Positions 46,414 to 59,036 of a DNA stretch of 64,000 bases are shown in pieces. Source of the DNA: Leptoclinus maculatus (Eukaryota > Chordata > Actinopteri > Perciformes > Stichaeidae); NCBI GenBank assembly GCA_032191485.1, contig JAVDOI010000007.1, forward strand, positions 25,418,387-25,482,386. Direction: 5' to 3'. The position numbers and the translations under genes were made by a program. The first letter of the stretch is position 1; each line of letters starts with the position of its first letter. The notes under the pieces are model-generated. The model had not been told where the DNA came from. It was given only the letters and a program-made list of their open reading frames with translations, and did not search any database.

Positions 46414-49400
46414 CTATAAGTCCGACTCGGGCATGTCCGGCATGTCGGCCATCAAGTAACCGATACCGTAGCGGCCGTTGGGTGCGGTGTCCGCGTCGGG
46501 GCCTCCGCCGCCGCCGCCGCCGCTCTGCTTGCGGTAGATGCTGTTGCCGGGCATCGGCGACGGCGCCTCGCTGGGCGACTTGCCCTGGATCAGGCTGGTG
46601 TCGTCGTCCTCCCCCGGCCGGGCGGTCTCCTTGATGATGCGGCCCTTCTTGTAGGAGACGGTGGCGAGGCCGCTGGCGCCGTCGTCGATGATGTTGAAGT
46701 AGCGCAGGCAGAAGACCACGGGCACGGGCAGGATGGCCATCACCACCAGGGAGATGCAGACCGCGGTGCCCCACGGAGGGAAGTTCACGATCTGCTCTTT
46801 GGCCTGGAGGGAGAGACGCGGGGGGGTTTAAATCAAATGACCGGAATAACGGTGTTTACTTCAAGAACATTGGACAAAGGTGGTCAAACAGTTTCGTTTT
46901 ATTTGGTTGTATATAAGAAGTGGACGTAGTCATCGTGACGTCACCCGTTGGTTTGTGGACTGACGACTGAAGCCTCGAGTTCAGCGGTTTCGCCGTCGCC
47001 ATCTTGACTTTTTGCAACTGGACTGATGTCCAGACGCCATACATGGCTCTGGTGGAGACATCCCCTGCTTTATGGTGTGACTCTAATGGACCATAATCTA
47101 CTAAATGAACATCATGCTGTATTAAAGAAGACTTGGAACTAGAGATTGAGACCATAAACTCATGTTTACAATGTTTACTGAGGTAATAAATCAAGAGAGA
47201 AGTAGAGTCGTTTTCTCATAGACTTCTATAGAACCAGAGGAGTCGCCCCCTGAGTTTTTAGACACTTCCCCGTCGGCTTCACTCTGCAGAACCGGAGGTT
47301 GCCGCCTAATTTGGACAAACTTCATCTTGTAATCATTTTATTGAGAAGGAGACTTAAACAACATTTGTCAAACAGAGCGGTGCATGAATTAGTCCTAAGT
47401 CAGCTTCTCAAATGTGACGATGCAGCTTTCTCTGTATTCATACCACTGTAAATTGAATATCTTATTATTTTTATTCCAAATATTAATAAAAAAAAAAAAT
47501 GGAATGAAAGATATTATCAGTTGCACCCCTGCTCTCACCAATTCTACTTCTACTTCTAAGAGTCCACGCTTGAAGAAAACGACCGATCCGTGTGTTCACT
47601 CGGGTAAGATGAATCCGTCTCACAGCGAGGCTTAAGTTCAGCTGCAGGTGAACCTTAATTAGCTGCTTTGGTGAGCTGAAGAGTTTTAGCCTCACTGGAC
47701 AAATGAAGGAGTCCATTCAGGGGACACTTTGTCCCATTTGGCCTCCGCTCTAGTTTCCCCTTGATGTGATCAAACATGTCTCCGGTGCAGACGGCGCATC
47801 CTGTTGATTGTCCGACGGTTAAAAGACGCCCGAACATGTGAACTTTGCTCCCCATTTTTAGCCACTGCCTCACTTACTTTGAACCCTTTTTCATTTTTCT
47901 TTTTACTCGTTCCAGGTTTTTTTTAACCCCCCCCCCCCCCTCCCAGGAGAGACGACTCACCTCTTCCTGTATCCAGGCACTGTAGCTGGGTGGCGTCATG
48001 GCCAGCTGGATGAAGCTGACGGCCAGGAGGACCAGCAGCAGGATGGGTGTGATGTACTTCCACATGTAGTAGTAGAACCGGTACGGCGTGAAGCCCAGCA
48101 TGTCCTTCAGGTCTTCAAAGAACCTGAGGGGGGGGGGAACAGAGGGACGCAGCAGGGGGTGAGATCACATGTCTGTGTTTCATACGTCTGCTTTATGAAT
48201 CTGATGGCCTTCACATGCTGTTTCTATGGCTCAAGAGATGAGTCTACAAGAGATGAGTCATTCATAAACCGGTTGACGGGGATGCAGGCGACGACGTCGG
48301 CGTTCTTACTTATCGATCCCGTAGACCCAGGCGACCGCCACGTTCTCCAGCACGACCACGATGAGCAGAGGCAGGGTGGCCGAGTAGTCGTCGAACATGG
48401 TCACGAAGTAGTTCCCCGAGCGCTGAACGAACAGGAGGCCGATGGAGAAGGCCAGCGCGCAGCATCCCACTGCGGGAGAGGAACGATGAGAGGAACGATG
48501 CGTTATAGTGAGCAGTAAATACGTCTCACTAAAAACGGAGAGCGATCCGGTGGTTGAAAAGTTGTCTGTTTTCACTTAGTTAGAGAGTCTATTTCCTGTT
48601 TGAGTTGCTTCAGACTCCACAGACATCCAGGGATTAAACTAATCTAAGCTAACCTTACATTTCAACATACTACAAGTCTGCATCCGCCCTGTTTTGCAAG
48701 ATTTTCCTGCCATGACCACCTTTATATATCCTGCACCCACGACATTCACAGGGATGACATCACAGAACGATTTAAAGTGTGTTCATGATCCCTGCACGGG
48801 TTAAAGGAGGAGGTACTCGGGAGGTCTCTCTAACCTGTGAGGAATTCCTTGCGGACTTTGAAGGTGTCGATCAGCGGAGTGAGGATGCCCTCGATGGTGC
48901 CGAACATGCTGCCCAGGCCGAGGTTCACCAGCATGAGGAAGAACATGACGGACCAGAAGGGCGAGCCCGGGAAGTGGGTCATGGCCTCTGTGAAGGCTAT
49001 AAAGGCCAAGCCTGTGCCTTGGACCGCCTGGTAAGAGAGGAGAGAAGAAGAAGAGGTTGAACATCAGTGGCCAGAGGTGGTCTTTATTTGAGATGGGTGC
49101 CCTTGTGAACCCCTATTTTGTCAGCATGAAAACTCACCACTTCTCATCTGTTTCGCATTAAAACCCTCTCAGCTGTTCAGCCGGCATAATCTATAAGTTC
49201 ATATTTGGGCCTATTTGTACCTTATTGAGCTCCTCCTCGATGCTGCAGGACTCCAGTCCCAGCTTGTCATACTTGTCCTCCTTCACCCCTCTGATGATCT
49301 CGATCATCTGATGGTAGTCCTCTGCACTGACTTGGCTAACGTTAGTGAGGTTGATGTGGTGAGGGATCAGGCTTCTTTCAATGTCGCTCCCCAAGAACCC

Positions 49401-52400
49401 CACAATCTTGTTAGTGTTTCTGGAAAAAAAACACACAAAAAAAACCTAGTTGTAAGTTATTGATAGTAAAGCAATAGTTAGTTACTGTTGCTCTGTCATT
49501 TTCCTTTTCGGTTACTACGCTATGATTGGGCAGTTAATGTTCGGGGGCGGACTTTAGCGAATGCGACAGTCCACCTCTGCTGCTACTCCGTCCTCAATGA
49601 CCCGCCCTACTCTGCCTCTGATTGGCTAACCACCTCATGCCTGAACCAGTCAATGAAGGCAACGAGTAGCAGCCAATCAGAGGCAGAGGAGGGCGGGTCA
49701 ATGCCTTTGTCAGAGCTACCATGGAGCCCACACTGTCACTAATTGCACTACTTGAATGAATCACGTTTTTGGTAAAGAGAAGCGGACAGAAGGGTCTACA
49801 GCAAATGTATTTTTAAGGATTATTAGGGAACAACACTGTTCCTGTAAAGCTGGGTAGGTCGTTGTTCACTGTTACAATCATTCAAAAGCAGAAGCAGCAT
49901 GTGTAGACATTCAGTATACCTTCAGTAGCTAGCATAGCTAACGCTAGTTAATGATGACATTCACACCTGAACTTCTGCTTCAGGAAATGCAGTTGCAGTT
50001 TATAAATATCTTAAATGTGAGAGGAGGCTCGTGCTACTCACAGTGCGACACACTTGCCGATCATTATGTTGGCTTTGAAGCCCAGCACCGCAAACACCAC
50101 CAGGGTGGCCAGCACGGAGGTGAAGAAATTGATAAAAGACACCAAGACGGCGTCGAAGTGGCAGTTGTTGTCCCGCTTGTTGTAGCTGGAGAAGGCGATG
50201 ACGCCGCCGAAGCCGAGGCCCAGGGCGAAGAAGACCTGCGTGGCCGCCTCTCGCCACACCTTGGCCTCCAACATGATCTCCAACTGAAAGAACAACACAG
50301 GCAGACTTGGCTTTAGTTTGGTGACAGGGTCTATATTTAAGGTTCTCACTGAAGGACTTCACCTTAAGTCCTAAAGGATAATTACATCAAAAACAAAACA
50401 AACATTTTCAGGACTTGTTATCTCTTTATAGCTGAGGGAAGCAAAGTAATAAAATGTTGATACATTGAACTTCCCCTGAAGTGTGAAGGTTTACTTCTTC
50501 ATTGGTGACGTGTGGTTGAAAGTGCAGAAAAAGCAAGTAAGTGGAGCTTGAGTTGACATTAAATAAATATGTTTTTCCTGTTTCGTATCATTCTAAATGT
50601 AATATTTTTAGGTTTGAGACTATTGGTCGGATAAGTTGACTCAGTGATGCTATTTTATGACACTTTATAATTTACATTAACGACGTAAACAATTCATAAC
50701 TGCAGCCCCACACATGAATATACAGTTGTAAAATGCATGCAGTAAATGTTTGTTTGAGGCGATGGTGGCTGGGTGTTATGCCGTCACTAATGTTTTATGT
50801 GAGCTACCGTGTGGGTGGATTAGCATATGTTTTACATATTTTTATGATATGTAATAAAGTCCCCTGTGTGTCGTGTGCTTCACCTGACTGCTGGGGACGA
50901 CAAAGCTGAAATTTTGAAAAGTAGAATTGTGGTCCAATACTCAGCAATAATTAACATATTAGCATTTATATCTGCTTTGTGTCTTGCACACACTCGATGC
51001 ATCGTCTTGCCAAATGGCAGCTGCCATCTTGACGGTTTCTGCAGCGACGCTCTCGAGCTGTTCTGGGAACAGAGCAGAGCAGAAGACACACACGGGACTT
51101 TGATGTCCGCAGGTTCACTGAAGGTGGCGTTTGAAGTGGCAAGATGTCAGCCGAGGAGACTGAGCAGACGCGCAGCGAGACGGACGGACGGACGGACGGA
51201 GAGTCTCCGGCTGCTGTCGTTACAGAAAGCCTCGGAAAACTCCTGTTTCCATGGCGACATGATTCCACAGCCTGACACTGCCATTGGCCGAGGAGCCGGC
51301 CAATCACGGTGCAGATTTAGTTTTTTTTGGGTTCAGACACTTTTTTTTTTTCTTCTTTCCTTTAAAGTAGTGAGTGGATTCAGTTCAGCAGCGGCTCAAT
51401 AAGCATCGCTGTGTATTCCTGGTCAGTGGGGGGGGGGTGTTAAGTATACGATAGCTGTAGTATTCCTACATTTAGTAATGCTTAGATGAACATTTTGATC
51501 ATTTCTAAAGCAAAAGTAACAAACTAAAATGTTTGTTTTGAAGCTTTTCTTTGTCATAAATGATCATAAACTTAATATCAAGATATTTGGGCTTTAGCAA
51601 AATATACATTTTTCACTTTTTCCTGAATTGAAACAGTGGAAACGGGCGTTACCTTGGGTGTGAACATGTGTCGAATCCCGTCCACGGAGCCCTTCAGCAG
51701 CAGAGCGCGGACCAGGAAGCAGATCAACACCACGTACGGGAACAGGGAGCTGAAGTACATCACCTGCAAGCAAACGAAACCTGTTCAAACGGCACCAAAC
51801 GCCTGCGGTCGGACCTGTAACTCCAATAAAAGTCACTCTGCATATTTCTAAGACGTGGCACATGCATAATTTAAGCACTAACTAGAGGAAATAAGGACAA
51901 AATGTTCAGAAATCCAACTTTTGTTCAAGCCAATGAACTAGTTTCAAGAGAAGTCCGATTATGTTTTACCCACTCAAGTATGTCATGTCTCGTTCAGTGC
52001 CAATTATTACTGCTTTCTAGAATACTGAGGAGCGTAAAAAAATGAATCTTGGCTCTGAGATGATGACTGCTGTTCAGTTCTTGTGAGAAAAAAAGCCCAC
52101 TTGACAGACGTTAAGAGTGTGTGTGTAATAATAAATGTGTGATCTTATTGCCTGTTGATCACGATAACTTGACAGGAACATTAAAATGTGCAGAAAAGAG
52201 AAACAAAGTTCTGTTTTTCTTTACTTTGTTTCTCATTAATCTTGAGTTCATCTTTTCTTTTGTGTATTCTTGACAGTGACGATACACATTTAGGAAGCGG
52301 TGCCTCAATGTACCGATCTACGAGTCCTAAAAGCCTGAAATGAGTCAGAATTCTTTGCTCTTCCGGTTCCCTCGTCTCAAAGTCGACGGCTTGTTTGAAC

Positions 52401-53660
52401 GGGGTTTTTCGTCAGATGCCTGAAATAAAGTCTGGTTAACTCGAGCTTAAGAGATTTTAACTTTTTACGATACAAAAGCGCTTCAGTAAATACCCCCTCT
52501 TGTGAATTCTTTGAAGCTTTTAAGTGTCTTTAAGAAAAGTGGTGGCTAACAAGTTGCATCTCTGGAACACTATTCAGCCTCCAGCTCAGTGGTGGAGACA
52601 TGAAGTCATGTGACCGTGGTGTGCTTTGTTTATAGCCTGACGTTAGCTTCCTGTTTCTGAGTGCAAAAAAATCCTAAAAGTGGTGTTTATTTGTGAAGAT
52701 TCTCTGATGGTTAGTCTACAAAAAAAGAAAAGAAAACGTCCTCCCTGCAGCACTCTATATACCAGCAGGCTCTGTGCCTGTGCAAGAGCCTTTGTGCAAT
52801 TATAGTGCCAATTAGACAGTGGGCCTCTTTTCTCTTTTCTCTCTCTCGCTGCACTGTGACACGTGGGTTTACAGGACTGAGGAGTGGGGTGTGGGTGAAT
52901 GAGATGGTTTGGGCTTGAGTCATGAGCACGGTTAGGGATTGGGAGACGTTGGGTCTCTTGCATGGTGGTCCATGTGTAGCCCCCCAACGGAGACTTGAGT
53001 AACGTCTCGTCTCACAGGGAAAGGGATCATTCACCCTGAAGCAGGGATTCCTTTAGATATTTTAAAGTTCAGTCAAGGTGTGTGAAGTTTAACGATCTTT
53101 CTCCCAGTACTGGGAATACAATTCTTCTCTTGCTCAGCTGCAGCTGTCGTCGCCCGTTTTGCTGATTAGACCTCGTTGACGTTGTGCTCTTGTTCTAGTG
53201 GTGTCCTTGGTCACTACAAAGCCAAACTATTCTGTGTGATAAGCAGATATCTGCTCCTTTTGTAACCTCAGTCTTCTGCTCTATCAAAAAGAAGAAGAAG
53301 AAGAAGAAGAGCCTTTTGTTATGTGATGTGGCAGATAGCATGTGCTTTCTTATAAAGGTCATGTTCTGAGAACGACCGTCAGAAGCTGATACTAAAAGAT
53401 GACATCATGTATCACTTGGTATGTACGTGGTTACTTTGAATCCTTCAAACGCTTTTGGTGAATTTCACCACTACTTTACCAAATCCACGACAAGCCACCC
53501 CTCTCTCTCTCGCCCCCCCCCCCCCCCCCCCCCCCCCCCATCATAAACCATTAATGCCTTCCCCCGCTTTTTTTTTTTTTTTTGGCCACTCTTGACAATC
53601 AAGCCAAGCCAAAAGAGCGCGTATAACCATGGTAACCAAAATGGCCTGATCCCTTTCACG

Positions 53661-53719
<59 letters not shown>

Positions 53720-56700
53720 ACGGGGAGAAAATGCAGATCGCGGTGGGGATATTCCTTGGAAAAGGCTTTTGTGAACACGGGCCATTAATATTCTTTTGTG
53801 CCGCACAGCGCTGATTAAACTTCAGAGACACTTGGAGCTGGGCCCCCCCCCCCCCCTTCGAGGGAAAGTTCAGGACCATTTCTACTCTGGCCAACTCAAA
53901 AGGCCATCCAGACACACCAGGCTGCTGGAGGACGACCATCTGTCTGGTTATGTTTTATATCTTGGCAGCGGTTGATTTTATTCTCATGATGGCGGTGGAA
54001 GGACTTCATCTACGCTAACACAACCCCTCTGATAGAGCGCCAGTCGTGGTAGCGATTGTGACAATGATTGTGGTTATCTGTGACGTTTCTTGCCAGACAG
54101 CACGACGTTCCAGACGGTGGGGGGGGGGGGAATGAAACTGTCAAGAGCAGAAAAAAAAAAGGGTCGAGATTAAAGCAGCGAGCTGTTTTGTCTCCGGTGA
54201 ATGCAGCGCAAAAAGACGTGGCATCGGTGGAGCAAAGGCAAACAGCAGACAGCTGTTGGGATAAGACCTGAGCTCAGGACAATGTCTGGATCAAAGGAGG
54301 GGGAACTCGTCTGGTTGGTGTCGGCCGTGTGGACAACTCCATTACAAAAAACTTGACTTTCAGTCTAATAATCGGGCTGTTGCTTTCTGCAAAGCTGGCA
54401 TACTTTTTACCTTCATATCCTTCAAGGTGAATATAGCAGCAAACAACTATTTGCTATGTGAGTATATAGTGGAGTAAGGGTCTGTCAGAGCCTTTGTGTC
54501 GCAAACGGTTGCGTACAGCAGTTGATGAATGCAGTTGAGACTAATAAATGTGCTATAAAACCAAAATAATGAGCTAAAAGAGGCTTAAAAGCCCAATTGG
54601 GCTGCAGAGCTTGGTGTTAATTCTCCCTGATTCTGGCCCCATTACAAAGACTCATTTCATTGAGTTAAGTTGATTCAAATTCTGTGAGAGTACTGTATTC
54701 ATTTTGACCCCACACAGGCCCAGATCTGACGAAAGAAGAGGGGGATAAGACCGAAATCAAATGACTGACTTCCCCGTCGAAGATTATTCTGGGAAGATTA
54801 AAAAGTGCGACCATTCGTCCAATTAGCGCAAGCTTGACTGTAACCTCAGTTAGCCCCGGCTAATGCCCGTCATATGATATGAGACGAAGATCACCTGTAA
54901 AAAGTAGAGCGTTTGCAAGTAAACGCCAACCGTTAGCCGGTGGGCTAATCCTTCCGGATGCTAGTCACGCCACTGTCAGCTTCGCTACACTAAGCTAAAG
55001 TAAGCTTGAGCCAGAAATCGCTCACAGGATCACATGAGCTCTCGTATCTGAGACTGTATCATTAGAAAAATTTGTCAAGTCACATTACAGTAGTCACTTA
55101 GTGTCTGTAGACCAGCTTTACCCTTTGCACTCCATTAGCCTCTACCTTTAAAGTGAGCTAATGATGTGTGAGAGGCTTTTCCAAAACACTTTGGCGGGGA
55201 AATTACCTTTTGTTTCTGTCACTGTTTCACATTTTCCAGGTTGCAAGAGTGATATTTGAGTGGTTATATAGGCCAAGCTGCCAGGAGTGCAGGGCAGCTG
55301 AAGCGTTTTTTTTTTCCTTCCACAACCTTCTTTACCTTCCCAGAAGACTGGATTCCCTTGATCATGGCGAGGCAAACCATGGACCAGGCAACCAGCAGGC
55401 ACACGGTCATCTTCCAGTTGAGTCCTCCACCCTCAGAGATGCTGTCGGAGATGTTCAGGGCCTCGCGGTACCAGTAGTAGGTGGTGGCCGAGCTCTTTTC
55501 ACACTCCGGCTCCACATCTACGGACAAAAAAACGGCAAACGTTTTGTATCCTGGTTGACAGAACAAGCGCCATGAAAAAAAAGGCCTCGAAGGCCTTCTG
55601 AAGACGATTGTGTCTTTACATGTGCTGTTCTTGTTCTTGACGAGCGGACACTCGTGCCACGGCAGAGGCTGCTGGAAGGACTGGGAGAAATAGAAGAGAC
55701 TCCAGCCGATGATGACGTTGTAGTAGAGAGCCACGAAGAAGCACACCTTACGGGAGAGAGAGAGACAAAAGATGCTTCTCATCTACCAAACATGATCTGC
55801 ATACATTCAGTTCCTCCAATTCTTTCTTATTACAACAAAAGGAGTAAGATGTCACTAAAAAAAAGCTTAAACACTGAACTGTTTCTTCCCTTTTTGCCTT
55901 ATTTAGACATCCACGAGTGACCCGTGTGCAGCATCATCATGTTTCGTATGTTTGCGTTCTTAAAGACTGAATTGAACTTTGCCAGACAGCTGGAAACATA
56001 AAATACATCACTTCCTGTATCCTAGATCAAGAAAGATGTATGAGATGCCATGAAGTTTAATTCAATTATTATTGTATTATGTTTAACATGCAGCATATAA
56101 TATCAAAATTGATTATATTTGAAGAAGAAGAATTGTGATTATAGTCTCAAATGTTCTGCAAACATTATGTAATAAAACCTTTTATTTTACAATGCTGTTA
56201 TTACAGTAGCGTAATGAGAATCCTGCAGCACTCTAGGAGTCCTACAACCAGGAAATGAGTTCTTGGTTCTATGCCTGAAATAAGGTCCGTGTGTTAACGA
56301 GCTTCAGAGATTTAAAGTTGTGTTCTACGATATTCGTACTTCTGCAACACTTTCGCTCTCCGACCGCGTGACTCACCATGCAGCTGGCGAAGCCGATGCC
56401 CCCCAGCCGAGGGCTGATGTAGTTCCACACCCCGATGCTGCCCCTGCGGATCCGCTGTCCCACGGCGAGCTCCAGGAAGAACAGCGGGATGCCGATCAGT
56501 ATCAGCAGGATGAGGTAGGGCACCAGGTACGCTCCTGCCGGTCAAAAACAGTACAGAGTTGGAGCGGTGTGCAAAGAAGCGGAAACTGTGTCATCAGATA
56601 ACGATCACGCCATCTCGGTTCCTGAAAGCAGCACGTTGTGGGCACACACACACATACTTTCACACATGTCTGCGTCTGCCACATGCAAATGTATATCGGC

Positions 56701-57249
56701 TTTTATATTCTCGCACACGAACAGCTTCCTCCTAAACGTTAACTACACTTCTACATAATGTCATCCTGATGGTGACGCATTCGCCTCAAAGCACATACAA
56801 AGCAACCTCTTTAACAGTAGGCCTATTGTCTGGTTATCTCCTAACACACACACACATCTGCATCTGTGTGTCTCCACCTAATGCATCCAACCATAGTGTG
56901 TGGCGCAATCAAATAATTCTGGAAATACACCGAAGTCTAAAATTACCTAAATTGCAGTGGGATTACTTGGAGGCGCATCTAGAAATCAGGTCTCAGGGCG
57001 AATGACGAGCATTAAGGCGGGCTGTAGTAGTGTGGTGAGATAAAATACAGGGGGGGGGGGCACGTCTCTTGTGACAGTCAAGAGGTACACTGCCGGGCAC
57101 ATGATGCGCCGGGAGAGAACGAGAGAACCGTAAAGTCTTTGTTTAGAAGAAATGGCTGCTGGTTAGATGTGTTCATCGGCACCGGATTTTCAAAATAATG
57201 TGCCTTTTGTATTTTCGTGTCTTTTTTTCCTTTCCCCTCACGTGAACTT

Positions 57250-57296
<47 letters not shown>

Positions 57297-58942
57297 AAGG
57301 ATGTGAGACTCTCAACCCACGGAGATCTGTCAGCAACCATTGCATCATTTCACAACTGCATGGCCGCTGATGGAAAAAAACAAACAAAGAAGCCAGACAA
57401 TCTTTTCTTTAAATCACATTTTGATTGAAGTTGGTTCACACACCGATCTGAAAATCCCCCTTTTGTTAACTTTTCCTTCCACCACCACCACCACCACCAC
57501 CCCTCTCACGGGTTAACCACAACATCAGATGTTAACACTGGTGGGTCTGCGTACTGTAATGTTTAATGTGAGTCACATGACGGCGTCAAAACTTCCGTCA
57601 TGGGTGTATTGTTTCTGAAGATTAGTTTCATCCCTGGTTCAACAGTGTTTATTGTTTTATGGCCCGGAGCCGTTGGTTCACATCCTTCCCTGAGTCCTGC
57701 TGTCCCCTCCCATGGTTTGGCTTTGGATGGGAGTGGTTTTGTTAGCGTGCCGTGTTTGTGTATGTACGGTATACTAGCTGGTTTCTAATATTAAAACGTC
57801 TAATTCTGCTTCACAGAGCACAAAGTTCACTCTCGGGAAGAGACTTCATTCAGCATCAAAAACCCCCCTCCGGCTCCCATTGTCTTTTTGAAAACCCTCG
57901 ACAGTCTCCGTTTGGACGCTTGGAACACTTTGATGGCACTTTGAGAAAGCAAACAGCCTCATAAGGGTGCACTTCATCTTTTCTCAAAATAGTTTCCCAG
58001 CTCCCTTCACTGACGGATGACTTACGGTAAACAGCTGGTTTATCCTGTCTAGGCATTGTACCGATGAGTCACATTTCCGTGTTTCTTTTAGGCAGTGCCA
58101 CATGTGCAGGAACAAAGGGCGTGGTGGATTTGCATACCTGTAGTATGAGGAACGAGGAACGGTTCACCAGATCCACCAAACAAAAGAATATGAGTTCATT
58201 CATGCATGAATGGAGGTGAAGAGACACACACGATGATGCCCAGTGGGTTTCTGACCAGATGTGTTAACATCCATGAAATATCCATAGAATGTGGAACAGC
58301 AGGTTGTAGCTGGGAAGTTCCAGATGCAAGCTCAGGTGTTGATAGAAGAGCCGGCCCGAGCAGCGTGCCCCCCCCATTGGCTAGCTCAATGGCCGCCGCT
58401 CTCCTACTGTGGTTACAGCTGATAACGACTGACAGGGTTGTGATGGTAGCGTAGCACCAACCCTCCGGTTTCCCCACACTGGTAGCTCTGTCAGCACTGT
58501 TGTCATTGTTTGCGCTGTTAGCCGCGAGCCGCCGGCTAAGGCCACCAAGAGGTACATTTGTGCCGAAAAAGGCCCCAAAAATATTAGGACTTGACGCCAG
58601 AGATGGAAACGTCCTGGACGATGGTAAGAAGGTTTGCTGTGTCATCTAAATGTGAAGATTTCTTCAGGATTTGGGGGATTTCCAATTTTTACTACTGTCT
58701 TTTTATAGACGAAACTTTTTATAGATGAAACGATTAATAATCGACAGACTAACCGATGATGACAGTAATCGTATTCTCCACGACGCCATATAAGGAAACG
58801 TACTGGACAGTCAGTAAGGAGATGAAAGTCAGTGATGTGTCTGTACACATTTCAGATCTCACACACACACAGATCTGCTACAGTTCAATCTAATTACAGA
58901 GGAACACAGCAGGGTGACCAGAGCTGTTTAAAACAGACCCTC

Positions 58943-59036
<94 letters not shown>

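Noticed and set aside
50866..51402. 178-codon plus-strand open frame inside slc6a15 intron 5
   Set aside because: Antisense to the gene, with no family resemblance and composition like its intron. A small tandem GGAC run is included. Treated as chance.
53592..53774. Thr/His repeat protein frames over CA/TG arrays (also at 2662, 9499, 58832, 62655)
   Set aside because: Translation of dinucleotide microsatellites.
58196..58645. 149-codon minus-strand open frame in slc6a15 intron 1
   Set aside because: No domain recognised. The sequence (GCCGCGAGCCGCCGGCTAAG and neighbours) feels like a dispersed repeat, but no second copy was found in this window, so it is not called.
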